From Pohlia nutans (taxonomy: Eukaryota > Streptophyta > Bryopsida > Bryales > Mniaceae), in contig CM040092.1 in assembly GCA_022496805.1 (NCBI GenBank), forward strand, positions 15,580,113 through 15,644,112: DNA of 64,000 nt, written 5' to 3'. The first letter of the stretch is position 1. Each line of letters opens with the position of its first letter. This document shows, one piece after another, positions 34,037-46,084 of the stretch. The notes under the pieces were generated by a model. It had not been told where the DNA came from, ran no database searches, and worked only from the letters and a program-made list of their open reading frames with translations. The translations under genes and the position numbers were made by a program.

Positions 34037-35299
34037 GGCCTTGTTTACAGTGCCAAAAATTACGTGCAGATGTAGATGCCTTTAGAAGGTTGCAAGTCCT
34101 TATGCAAAAAAAATAAAAAATAAAATCAAATAAATCAAATAAAAAATGTATTTTGAAACATATTTAAAAAAAAAAACTAAATATGACGTTGATCTGATGG
34201 GCAAAAGTTTGGCTATGTTAGATTGGATATTAAAATTTTGATAAGTTTTGATAAGTTTTTTATTTAAAACAAAATTTGGAAAAAATATTTTTTAACATTT
34301 TAAAAATATTTTTTAATAATAATTCTCAAAATATTAATAATGTTAAAAACAATTAAAAACATAATTTTTAATAAAAACTTAGATTCTTGCATGAGCATCA
34401 AAAATGGCGGTTTATATATTTTTGGTTTATAAACATATAAGATTAATGAATAAAACGGATTCTTTCTTTTCAAATAAAATCTAATTTATATGAATTTTGA
34501 CAATGAAAAGGTAACCGCACTCCAATTGTGACATGAAGTTGGTGTTTTTAAAAGCTAAAAGTATCTCAAATTGCATCCTAAAATCCCTAACTGTTTTGTC
34601 GATTTGTAAAAGCCCCCAATTATATTACAAGTGATCAATTTTAGATTCCTTATAGATTACAAGTCTTCAATTCTAGGGTTTCTTAGGTGGTGATTGCTGA
34701 GGGCACCTACATGACCAGAATGGAAGGTAGATGGTTATAGATCAATCCATCTTAACCCCTAAATGTTAAAGGGGTATTGGACAAAATGTAGATGTGTTAT
34801 AATATGAGGTATTTTTTCTAAACATTACTCTATATAAACACTTGTCTCAGAAAGGTGGGACGGGCCAATTGGTTGGTACAACTTTCTTGCCTATGATAAA
34901 TCACTAGCAGCACCAAGTCATGAATATCACATCACTGCTCAAACGAATTCAACAAGAATCAAACCCGGACCATATAAATGTAATACATTGTCCTCCACCA
35001 ACCAACCTCGGAACCATGACTTGTCAATCACCAACAAAACATTTCCAAATTATATCCTAGCTTGCTGTAACCACCAGTTTAACGTTACTCTTGTTGCTAG
35101 TACTGGTTACTCATCACTAAAGTTTCTATTCTCGGAAGGGAAGAGTAGTCTTGTACCAATGGCCTTTTGTCCAGTGGGCACTGGCTCATTGACAAGACAA
35201 ACAGACACTTCATTCACGCCGGCCTCGAAAGGGGTCCGGAGTTTCTATCTATCTATCTCTTATAATATGTTACTTCTTTATCTTGGATGAAATTTGGTC
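34037..35299. other. Intergenic, no gene seen
   Basis: AT-rich. TTAA with CCCCTAAATG at about 34751-34764 looks like one end of a TTAA element, its partner not found. About 34990-35290 stays open on the plus strand for 100 codons but lacks motifs and splice support. Confidence 0.4.
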
Positions 35300-35738
35300 C
35301 AACAAAGAAATGAAAGCTTGATGTTTTAAATTATCCATATAGTTAAATTTTAAAAATAGTTTGTCTTAAATAGCATTTAACTTCAAATTTTTATAAAAAT
35401 TACAAATTTTATTTGTAGAATTTGAAATTTGGTATGGTTGGTTAAAACTAGACATTCTATTCTAAAATTAAAAATTGCAATTTTTCAAAGGAGAAAAATT
35501 GTTACTTTTCCCAAATAGTAAATTTTATAACACTAGGAAATATTGAGGTCTTTGTCTTCAGAAAAATCCCCTGAGTGGAGTTTAAATTGGATTGACATGA
35601 TTCAAATTAGGTTGAAAAGTAGACGTGATTTCCTATATGAAAACATCTTTTAAGTTTTATAAATTTTCTTTTCATCATGGGCAACCCATAAAAAGGGCAA
35701 CAACCATAAAATGGTCGTCTGATCACTTAGCCCGCGTT
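35300..35738. repeat. Reverse copy of the 57090-57590 repeat
   Basis: Shared ordered phrases on opposite strands: ACCATAAAATGGTCG, GTGGAGTTTAAATTGGATTG, AATATTGAGGTCTTTGTCTT, CTATTTT-type A/T runs. The outer TTAA is at 35737-35740. A TTAA-type element with decayed ends. Confidence 0.5.
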
Positions 35739-35740
35739 AA

Positions 35741-37388
35741 TCCCTAATGACCCACGCAATCATTTTGTGGTAGCTCCCTGTCTTCGGGCAGCATATTTGG
35801 ATGGAAAAACATTTTTTTTCAATTTCTTATTTGTTTTATACATAGTAAAATGGATTGATTTTGTACAAGTGTTCTACAAATTGAAATTGCTATTGCCTAA
35901 ATTTTCTTATGAAGAAAAGAACACAAAGTGAGTACGGGAGTGAGTAACATTATTGTAATATTAAATATTTACTATGATAGGAAAGTAATGAGGTTTTTCA
36001 AATTTTAGGCCTTTTTTTGCTAATCAATGCAAAATGAAAATTTAACCAATAATAAAAAAATCATGCAATAAAACTTTTAATTGTGTTTTTGGTGAATTTT
36101 CAAATAAAATTCTTTGAAATTTATTTGACAAATATCTACAAATTTTTTTTCTCAATTTGATTATATAAATCATTTCTATATATTCATAATACACAGCATA
36201 ATATTTTTATGAAAACTTTAAAAATGTTGTAAAATATATATAACACATTTGAGTTTTGTTTGAAACCCTTCTAGGATTTGTGACCATGAATATTGATGTA
36301 ATAAATTTGAAGTTTTTAAACAATGTAGGACGTTAGAAACCATTGACTTTCAAAAAAAATATAATGTATCAACAAATAATAAATCAACAAATCAACAATA
36401 TATACATATATGTATATTTTTTTATAAATCAATGGTCTCTTGAGGGAAAATTGGGCTTGGTGAATTGTTCTCACAAAAAGTGTTACCATGTAAATAGATA
36501 TTTTGGAGGACGACGTCCTTTGGACTTTAACCTCTAATGTCAAGTGTGAGAGGTCAATTTCCTAAGGTCCTTCTAAGGTAGAGATACAATAAACCAAAAA
36601 ATAAGAAGGTTTGCATATAAAAATGGAAAGGACTTGTTTTTCATAGAGAAAAAAGGACAAATCATGAAGAGGAGATATGATTCCATTTTTTTATTCCTAG
36701 TAGATAATTTGATAAGGCATAACCACTACGGTAAATTCCTTTGAAACTAAACTTTCTATCTCTATATCTCATTAGGTCTCAAAGGCATAACCACTGTAGT
36801 AAATTCCGGGTTCAATGGGCACAACCTTACAAACTCTCACAAAAAATTATCTCATGAACAACTGATCATATTGGAATCATGTAAGTTGCTACAAGTTCCA
36901 CAAATGCCAAGTTTTGGCCATGCCAAGCGGCAGCTTTGTTCAAGTACATCCATATTCAATATAGTGAAAGCCACCAATCAAGGTCTTTGTGGTTGACTTA
37001 GAGATTGATTGTTGAAAACACTAACGGTTGTTAAATTTTTTGAACAACACTATCATTGGAAAAAACATTTATAATTATCAAATTATGTGCCTTAGTTGAA
37101 AGGGATTGCAATAGGCCATACCTTCTAGACTAAAAGTGATGGTGTTCATTTGTGGAATTATACTCTCATTAGATAGGAGTGATTCTTGAAAGGGATTTAG
37201 TCATCGTTGACAATAAATAAGAATGAATAGCTTTTATTAGAGAGCCAAAGGACTTATGCATTGCACAAAGCCAATGAACTTATCCATTAGTGTTGCCCTT
37301 CTCTGTGCACGACCATTAACAAAGTAGACACGTAGTGTGGGAATTTATAACAATAGTAGAAATCTTATCAAACGTGATTTGTCTTTAA
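35741..37388. other. Intergenic with a Harbinger MITE remnant
   Basis: No gene. About 36465-36565 (GTTACCATGTAAATAGATATTT, GACG-CCTTTGGACTT) matches the centre of the 55453-55814 Harbinger MITE and is a fragment of it. The rest is AT-rich. Confidence 0.45.
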
Positions 37389-37763
37389 TCCTTAAACGTC
37401 AAGAGGGTCCTGAATGGGTAGCCCGAAAGAATAAAAAAATATTTAGAGAATTGCCCCCAATAGTTGCCCCTTTAGTAATGTGAACAAGCCAATAAGAATT
37501 CCTCAAATCACATTTGAATAGTGAATGGAGTGAACAATGTCACTTCAAAAACACTCTGCAATGAACTCTACAATTCTGAATTTTTTTTAAAAATGAGAAA
37601 AAAAAAAACACTGGTGACGTTGGTATGCTGCACCTTTGGTATGTATCAAGGTCTCAAACTCCCTAAAAGCACCAATCCATTTCAATTTTGGTTGAAAAAA
37701 TCCACTTCTTTCTTCATTATTCTCTCAAAACAAGCTCGTGGGGCTTGTTTTGACGTTTAAAGA
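37389..37763. mobile_element. TTAA-type element, 375 bp
   Basis: TTAA at 37385-37388 and 37764-37767. Ends TCCTTAAACGTCAAGAGGG and TTTTGACGTTTAAAGA. Same family as the nested element 62317-62698, which has the same AGCACCAATCCATTTC block in reverse. Confidence 0.75.
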
Positions 37764-37972
37764 TTAATGACTAAATCCTATTCAGACTTGTCCATGATAG
37801 TGAATAAAAATTGTGATTTTGATTCATTATAAAGAAGTCAATGGAATTTAGTCGTTAAAAACAAGTCACATTTAATAATATTTCTACTTGTAGTAAACAT
37901 GCCATTCGTGTGGTTTCAGGTTTGCCACTAATGTTATAGCTCTATGGTCAATGTCTATGGCTATATGTTGAT

Positions 37973-38263
37973 ATGTTTGTACATTTTGATGCAAATATGT
38001 TCTTGGGCTACTACTCACATCATATGTGCACAATTGTATTCGAAAAGGGTACCAAGTGTTCCAAACCTAATCCTTCCAACCCCTTTCCGAGCAACAACAT
38101 GTTACCGCGTAGGAACAAGAGGCTACTTTGGCTTCCGCAGGCACATGAGTATGCTAGAAAATCCATCAACAAGAAATTTGTGATGCAAATGCAAAACACG
38201 CAAGTCTACTATGGCAGCACTTCATGGAACTATGCTTTTGATTTGTTTGGAAGGAGGGATTGA
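37973..38263 (+). CDS. Exon-like open frame, unknown product
   Basis: A 96-codon plus-strand frame ends at TGA 38261-38263. Its second half has a protein-like composition (PRRNKRLLWLPQAHEYARKS, QVYYGSTSWNYAFDLFG), unlike the hydrophobic noise of random AT-rich frames here. I do not recognise a family and see no definite acceptor; AG sites occur upstream. It could be a terminal exon or a fragment of a decayed gene. Confidence 0.25.
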   Translation: MFVHFDANMFLGYYSHHMCTIVFEKGTKCSKPNPSNPFPSNNMLPRRNKRLLWLPQAHEYARKSINKKFVMQMQNTQVYYGSTSWNYAFDLFGRRD

Positions 38264-40649
38264 AATAGCACACCCTCTAACTACCTAAATTGAAAGTGAT
38301 GGTGGTGATTTTTGAAATCATACTCTCATAAGATAGGAATGATTCTTCAACCATTGAAGTGGTTAAAAGGAGTTTAGTCATTGTTGGTAGTAAATAAGAA
38401 TGAACAACTTTGATTAGAGAGTCAAAGGGCTCATATATTGTAAAGAACAAAAGGACTTATGAATTGGACAAAGATAAAGGACTTATCTATTGTTTATGTA
38501 TCTTTTTATTTTATTTTTTCTTTAGGTGTTTGTTTTTAAATACATTAAGCTTGAAAGCTTAAACACATTGCAAGAATAGTAGGACGCATTGATTTCCTTT
38601 ATTGCCTCTTGGTTTAGAGATTTAATTGTGAATCTTGGAGGTTCTATAACACTTTTAAACACTTTCATTAATTTCAAGATGATCAAATGGTACTTATGTA
38701 GCATGTCTTTATCATGTCATTATTGTTACAAAGATTGGACTGATGTTACTTTGTCCTGTCCTTTTTGCTACAAAGATGAGCAAAATATAAAGGTTGGATC
38801 AATTTGACTTTGCGAAGTCATTATTGTTACATAGGTTAGATTGGTATGACCTTGCTATGTCATCATTGTTACAAAGATTGAATTGGCATGTCTTTGCCAT
38901 ATCATTATTGCTACAATAGGGACGATAACTTTTAATTTACTCCTACAACGCAATGTTAAGTTTGACCCTAGGTGATTGACAAGGGTCTTTGTGATAAACA
39001 ACATATGAGAACATTGACATACGTAGATAAGAAGTCTAAAAAACTTTAACAATGTTGGATGTTCCCCACCTTATATAAGTTGATTGAGCTCTTAGGACAA
39101 AGTAAAAATTATAGTCATGCAATAAAACGGTTTGATGACTTGGTGGTGTAAGAATTTCCTTGACGCACAAATTTTGCTTTGAACTATGGCTTTTATTGTG
39201 ATGCTTAAATTAAACAAATCTACCTTTTGACCTCCATTTTTCCTAAAGTCGTTCATTGCTTCACCAAAGAGTTTTTGTAACACGACTCAAGGAACTTTTG
39301 GACGGAGGTTAAATAGAAATGTTTGTGTTCTTGTGATGAAAACTATATTTATAGGGTGTTTGCACGGTACAAGCTACCAACTCTTTGACAATGTTTTGGT
39401 GCATATTTGTGCATATTGTGCATTTTACCTAAAAATCTAACTTTCAAACCAATTTAAAAGGATATGTAGAAATGATACAATGTAAAATGAAGTGAACCAA
39501 CTTCTGGATTTATATAGAGATCAACTGCAAAATCAATTTTTAATGTGTCAAAATGAATTTATTTTGATGATTTTGAGTATCAAAACTCCCATTCTAATAA
39601 CAATTTAATGAATCTATGATCAAAATTTGAATGTAAATGTAGTCCATGTTTGATTCTTGAGAGGTGAACTTAGTGTATGTGCTCCACATATGTGCGTTCA
39701 TGACTTCCTTAGAATGCATATGTATACAATTTTTTAAAAGTGAAAATAAGAAATACATGTACATATTACAATTAAAAAATAGACAAAGATAACTAAGTTA
39801 GGTTGTAAGAATGAGATTTGGAAGTAACAACGGCTTCAGAGCTAAACACTCCTTATACACATGGATGAAGGTTTTCGATGTTTCCAATGAACTTTACAAT
39901 TTATCATCCCAATTTCATCCATCACAGGCTCAAAAAATTAATGATTCTAACCCTTATTCTACAAGTACATATTCTCAACATTCATAAATGCCTATATATA
40001 TTCTTCATTGAATTATAATTTTTTAAATTAATGTAAGTATACTTTGTACATTGATGTCCTAATCAATAGCCATTTTGTGCATTCACATCATGACGTAATG
40101 TAAAAATATTGGGTTCACCCGGCGTCCACCTGCAAAATTTCATTCTCAAGCACATTCAAAAAAGAAATCCATCAAAAAGGTTTTTAAAATAGACAATCAA
40201 TTCAAATCTACCAAAAATAACACATTTAGAATTTCATATTGTAACCAATTAAAAAAGATTTGAAAAAATTGGAGGATATTTTTCTTTACATATTTTGAAA
40301 TAGAAAAGATTCATTGCTCAAAATTCCATTCACAACTTTCATTTCTCTTCTTTTGGAATTTGGAGTGCATCTTACGTAATGTGACAAAGCATTGGTTTTA
40401 CTTTGATTTGTGTCTTGTTGAGAGGTACATCATATTTAAAAAAATCTTGAAATGGTCACCTATGTTGTACTCTCATTAAACCAAAACAAGTATCATACCT
40501 ATACAAGCCTTTGTTGTTTAATGTCAAGAATTTTTGAGAATCTTAATATTTCAAAATGAGTGAATTTAGTGGCTTGTACCATGAAGTTGCCCTAGAAAAA
40601 CCACTAACCAAATAAATCTATAAATAAATAAATAAAAAACAAGCGTTCA
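38264..40649. other. Intergenic, with a short tandem repeat
   Basis: No gene recognised. 38706-38920 reiterates TCATTATTGTTACAAAGATT-like units five times at uneven spacing (about 42 and 58 bp). The phrase CTAACTTTCAAACCAATTTA at about 39435 also occurs near 16325, so part of this stretch (39350-39480) is a dispersed repeat related to about 16220-16390. Confidence 0.5.
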
Positions 40650-40780
40650 AGCACAAGGAACACGGGGAACGTACCGGAACATCATGAATATAAGGAACCT
40701 GGGGAGCACGAGAAACACAACGAGCATAGGGAACGTGGAAAGCATAGGGGACATGTAGAACACGGGAAACATTTAGGACA
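40650..40780. repeat. Minisatellite of GGAACAYGGGGAAC-like units
   Basis: Short units of roughly 10-14 bp built on GGAAC / GGGAAC / GAGCAC repeat across this stretch, and a second patch is at 41196-41235. Non-coding. Confidence 0.6.
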
Positions 40781-40785
40781 ACGGC

Positions 40786-41740
40786 ACAAGGCTACACTAG
40801 TCTTACTATTAAGGAAGGTAGTTTGTTTGTTTTTTTGACCGAGCGCTCGCCGGCGACTTCTTAATACCGTTAGAAAGCTCTCAACAAGGAAAGGTGCACC
40901 AAAGTAGTTTTGTCGTATTTGAACGCACAATGTGAGAGTTATGTAATTTTTAGTGATTTTTGTGACCAAAAATTGAATTAAATTATGAAAAATGAAAGAT
41001 GGGAGTTTGTATTTCTATTCTTGGCATTTTGGGAAAGCTCTCATCAAGTAGAGGTGCACCAATGTCATTTTGTAGCTTTTGAAGCCATCGTGTAAAAGTT
41101 ATGGATTTAATCAAAAAAAAATCACAATAAATTTAAATTATGAATAAATTATTCTAAAAAGAAAAAAATTAAGAAGAAGCAAATGCAAAAGCTCGGGAAC
41201 ATGGGAGCATGAGGAACATATATGTGGATAGGGGGTACATTTAAGTCAATGGCACATGGCCACACAAGTCTTACTATTAAGGAAGGTAGTTTAATTGTTT
41301 CGTTTTTTTGTATGTAACGTAGAGATCTTCCCAACCAAGCTCATGCGGACCGGGTTTTTGGCATTCTTTGAAATCTCTTGACAAGTAAGGGTGTACCTAA
41401 GTGGATTCGTCGCTTTTGGATGTACAGTACGCTATGAAAGTTATGGATTTTGAGTGAATTTTGTCACCACAAATTGAAATAAATTATGAAAAATGGCATA
41501 TGAGAGTTTTTGATGTCATTCTTGGCATTGTCGAAAAGCTCTCGATGAGTAGGAGTGCACCAAAATTATTTCATAGCATTTAGACCTACGGTGTGAAAAT
41601 TATGATTTCTTAATCGATTTCACACGATAAATTGAATTAAATTATGGATTAATTATTCTAAAAATTAAAAAATAAAGCATGGCTAAATCATGAGGAAGAT
41701 TGGACCAATGGCTTAGGGCAACACTAGTATTCCATATTAA
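40786..41740. repeat. Higher-order tandem repeat, about 470-500 bp unit
   Basis: TCTTACTATTAAGGAAGGTAG occurs at about 40800 and 41268, with a decayed third at about 41720. Within each unit the phrase AAAGCTCTC-(A/G)-AGTAG-GGTGCACC occurs twice 162 bp apart (40871 and 41033; 41370 and 41532). So it is a dimer of 162-bp subunits repeated at 499 bp. No ORF. Confidence 0.75.
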
Positions 41741-41874
41741 AAGTGGTCCTTGCTTTGTGGTAATAAACTCTATTATTTTGTGCCATCTATCTTGATGTAT
41801 TTTCTCCCTCAGTCTACAAAAGCAACATGTTTCTAGTGTATATAAGAGATATTTTTTAGGTTTTTTTCTTTTCT

Positions 41875-42790
41875 TTTTTTTTGTTATCAAGAGGTTTTGT
41901 AGAGGAGGAGGCCAAGCGTGCTTTAAGGTGACAAACTTACACTTGCTACAATATGCTTGTAGTGAACATGAGAGACCATTTCTAGTTCCAATGACGACCA
42001 ATTGGTTGGAGCTGGTTTAGAAAAATGGTATTGACAATTATAAGTTCCACTTGTGGCTTTTCAACGGTTTTAGGGTTTGTAAATGAGTCTTTCACGTCTT
42101 ATTCAAGTTCAAAGCCTTTCACTTCGTCATTGGTGGTGCGGAGAGAAGCGGAGCCCTAGGTTTGTTGTATTTTTGTTTATCTATAGGTTTTACATATGGT
42201 CGGGGTGAAGTGTGCTTCAAAGTAGCAAATGCTTGCTTACTATGATATGCTTGTCGTGAACCTAAAAGATTTTTTCAAGGTTCTTTTTGGTTTTGTTTTG
42301 TTTGTTGAGAGGTTTTGCAAAACATGGGGGCTAAGTGTGCTTTGAAATTGCAAACATTCCCTTGTTATGACATGCTTGTAGTAGTTAGAAGAGATCATTT
42401 CTAGATTTTTTTTGTTTTGTTTATCGAGAGATTTTATAGATAGCGAGGAATTAGCGGTATGTGTGCTTTGAAGTGACAAAGTCTTGTTTGCTATGAGATG
42501 CTTGGAGTAGACATAAAAGATTCATTTGTTTCGACGTTTTTTTAGGTTTTTTTTTTATGAAGAGGTTTTGCACGAAGATGGAGGCCAAACGTGCGTCGAG
42601 GTGGAAAATGCTTGCTTACTATGAGTCTTTTGTAGTAGAGGCAAAAGATCATTTATACGCGTTCTTTTCATTTGGTTCTATTTATTGAAGGGTATTACAA
42701 AAGACGGGGCAATTGCGCTTTAATTTAAAGTGGCAAAGATTGGTCGCTCGCTCGTTATGATATGCTTGTAGTATACATAGACATCATTTC
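41875..42790. repeat. Tandem array, about 125-bp unit, six or seven copies
   Basis: The marker TATGATATGCTTGTAGTAGA recurs at about 41953, 42246, 42371, 42497, 42621 and 42761, so the spacing is 125, 126, 124 and 140 bp, with one decayed unit between the first two. Each unit also has GAGAGGTTTTGCA and AAGTGTGCTTTGAAGTGGCA. It ends 225 bp before the start codon of the RING-CH gene. Confidence 0.8.
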
Positions 42791-43014
42791 TAAGTTTGTT
42801 TTATTTTGTGTTACAAAGCTTTACGTTTGCTTTTTTTTCTGTGTTACATCTAGGTACTCTTGAATTCCAATTGATGATACAAGTGATTATTGTTGGAGAA
42901 ATGTCTTTGATGGCTTGTACTTGGCAAATCTAATACCATCAACAATCGTTTTTTAGCAAGGTGTGCTTTTTCAATTTCACGACATAAAAAAAAGGCGGTT
43001 TGGAACTTTCCATC

Positions 43015-46000
43015 ATGGATAGGAGACGGCTGAAGAGGCCTAGGCGCAGATGTAGAGCGGTTGTTCCTGTGTTGTCGGCATTGGAAGGGACTCGAGAGAA
43101 TCCCATTCCTATAAGTGACGATGAAAATGACGAAGAAAATTCAAGCGTTAATTGAGTAGGTCTTACAACAGGGAATTGCAGGTATGTTATAATGACTCCC
43201 TCTTCTTATTGTGAATTGTTTCATTCCAATTTGGTATTTAGATGTGACTAGATGTATAAGGGAATGTCCAACCTCCAAAAAGGGAGTTTTTTTATTCATA
43301 CTTTTTTTGGAACTTTATAAGCTATTTTTTCATGCCCTTTAATGATTTTGATTTGAATGATTCATTTTGGACATATTTTTGTATAGTTGAGCAATGATCT
43401 TGAAAAAGATAATGGTTCATATATTGATAGAATCATATGTCTTTTGGTAGAAATGTATGTCATGCCCATTCAACTTGTAACTATTTCATAGCCCACCGAC
43501 TTTCTAAATAACACAATGTACATAACTATTAAGAACATAAATTGAATATTTGAAAATTATGATTGTATTTAGCTCGGCTAAAAGTTTAGGGTATCCAATT
43601 TTATTGGGAAATCCAAGTGCATGAGATTAATTTCTTAGGTTGTTTTGGGTCGTTAAAGTTGTTTTGAAGTGTTTCTAGATGGTTAAATGGTTTAATATTT
43701 TTTTTGGTCATGCTAAAGTTATTATGAGTTGTTTCAAGTGAATTTTAATTTTTGTCAGTTTGTTTTTGTTTTCTATCTCTACAAATCAAGATGATCACTC
43801 TAATTTTTTTAGAAAATGCGACATAACTATTTTAATGAGATATTCAAATATCTTAATAACGCTATTATAAACATTCATTATAATGCTTACTAAGTATGTC
43901 GGGGTTGGTGCACTACAAGACCATTCCAGCGGTGGAACTTTTGTAGGGAGCATGCGTGTGTACTTTCACCACCCTAGGTTATACTATAGATGATATTTCG
44001 TTCATACTATAAGCACTTAGGAACGGGTAAAGTTGTGTTACATGTGGTTGAAGATGGATTTTGGATATATAGAATGAGGAGGACTTATATCTTATACTTA
44101 GACACATCCATGATTACTAGCTCAATTAACTTCATAGATATGTATCAAATTAGATGATTGCTCAGTAATTAATTGTTGAGCTCGATCAATATTTAATGTG
44201 AATGCTATTATTATCATTATAGATATTCTTGTTGGTATTTTAAGCTTGGTTCTGAAAAGGACCGACATTTTTAAATGTTGCATATATATACCCTTATGTA
44301 AAGAAAGTTTCATGTGAGAAGAATCGGATATAAAAGTGCCTTTTAGTGACTTGATTTTGTATGAGTACTCACTACTAACTAGAAGTGTAGAATTGATTTG
44401 ATTTTTTTCAATTGAGAAAATTGGCTCATATTTTTGCTGCACAAACTCCACCTTGTACATTTTATTGTCTAATTTACAAAATTGGTGTGTTCGGGATTTT
44501 TGCCATGTGCAGAATTTGTTATGGGTCAGAAGATGCATTGGGTGCAAATCCAATTATTAAAGTGGGCTGCCAGTGCCAGGGTGACAATAGCAATGGCCAT
44601 GAGGCCTGTCTGGTGAAATGGTTCAAAAATAAACTTCTCACGTCACTAAGTTTGGAATGCGAATTATGCAAGTAAGTAGTTCAATATGTCCATACCAGTC
44701 ACCTGCATGAGATAATATGTTGTAATTAAATTGACCTTTTACATCAATGTATGGGGAGAACCAAGATGCTAGTTACAAATGAATCGACATTCATTTCTCA
44801 AATGGATGTCTCAAGATGATCATGAAAATTTTAGACTAATAGACAATGAATATTATTTTTTTAAATCTATTTTAAGTAAAAGTACATGAATTAACCGAAG
44901 CATATCAATGAACAACCAAATTAATTATAAAGAACTTTGGATGTTAATTGAATAATTTGGCTTTAAAACTTCTTCTTGGACATTGGTTCATATACTAGTC
45001 GAATGGGTGGTCGTTAAACACGATGAATTAGGATCAAAGCTGAGATCAAAGTATGATGCCCATGGTTCATATTGTTGTGCTTTGACATCACACTTTGACC
45101 TCTTGTTTTGACTCTATTGCTTGGTGCCCAATGACCACCTTTCTACCAATGATATATCTAAATTGAGGAAAGACAAAATTCTGAAGTCTAAAGTCTAAAG
45201 TCTAAGGGCACTCTAATAAATTTAAACTTTTCTTACTTGCTTAGACTTTCTCATATTTTTATGGGATGTAAATACACAACACATTACATAAGTTTTTTAC
45301 AATGCCTTACAAACAAACTAGAAAATAATTGTTTTTTTTTAAAACAACCAATTAATCGAAAAGGCAACTTCGATCATTTGTTGCATACAGAGGACGCTTG
45401 GGAGGACATCTTCAATCAGTTCTCCTTGCCAAAAGCCTCCCAGAGGATCAAAATCGTGAAGAGTCAGGTTTTATTCCGATACCGTATGTGCTAGTCTTGC
45501 TCCAAGTTCCAGTGGAGGATCTTGACCAATTGGAGGTCCCAATCAACACTCCGACATTTGACGAGCTACCGTTTCACTCCAAGCTTGCAATTGAAGAATC
45601 GTTTCAGATGCAAAAAGAGAAGTATGATGATGGAGAAAAGAAGAGGATGTTTAATGATACAGCTTTTCATGTTCATGCAGAAGTGGATCTAGGACATGTT
45701 GCTCAACTGCAGGAGCAGTTCATTGACATGGTGTGTATCATTCAGAGGCCAAACGGTGAAGAAGAGCCCGTTGCATTCTTCCCTCGTGGCGGCAACGGAG
45801 GTAGTGACATGAATCTTAAAATCGTCCTACACGGGTTGGAACTTCGAGGAGAGATCTTACGAGTGCCAATTCCATCAAACGCGCAGGCTCTAGTTGTCGA
45901 GGAGCTTCTGGAAGATCTGACGCGTCATGTGAGCCTGATGGTACCACCAGATGATGAATGTTTTTTCATTCTCCCTCGTTGTATGATTCTAGGCAATGTT

Positions 46001-46084
46001 TCTACCGACGTGGACACTCTTCCTTCTCATCGACAATTCATCTATGGGAGGTATGAGCCGGTGTTCCTTTTTGGACTTCCTTGA
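43015..46084 (+). CDS. RING-CH (C4HC3) protein gene, three exons, one in-frame TGA
   Basis: Exons 43015-43181, 44513-44671 and 45391-46084 join through CAG|GTATGT, AA|GTAAGT and two AG acceptors; their summed length is 340 codons exactly in frame. Exon 1 encodes a basic start (MDRRRLKRPRRR) and an acidic patch (IPISDDENDEEN). The RING-CH ligands are C55, C58, C75, C77, H85, C88, C105 and C108, spaced C-x2-C-x16-C-x-C-x7-H-x2-C-x16-C-x2-C, with Trp after the His. This is the MARCH-type E3 ubiquitin-ligase fold that binds an E2. No membrane helices follow, unlike classic MARCH proteins. Instead exon 3 gives about 230 residues of acidic, unrecognised sequence ending PVFLFGLP. Codon 47 (43153-43155) is TGA. 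It may be a fresh nonsense mutation, a sequence error or a bypassed stop: an ATG at 44505 at the end of intron 1 reads MCRIC in frame and keeps every zinc ligand. Confidence 0.75.

Noticed and set aside
41875..42790. CRISPR-like array
   Set aside because: Units of about 125 bp are adjacent and degenerate, with no spacer-repeat alternation, and the genome is eukaryotic.
44122..44553. 143-codon minus-strand frame opposite RING-CH intron 1
   Set aside because: No motif, overlaps the well-supported plus-strand exon 2 boundary and AT-rich intron sequence.
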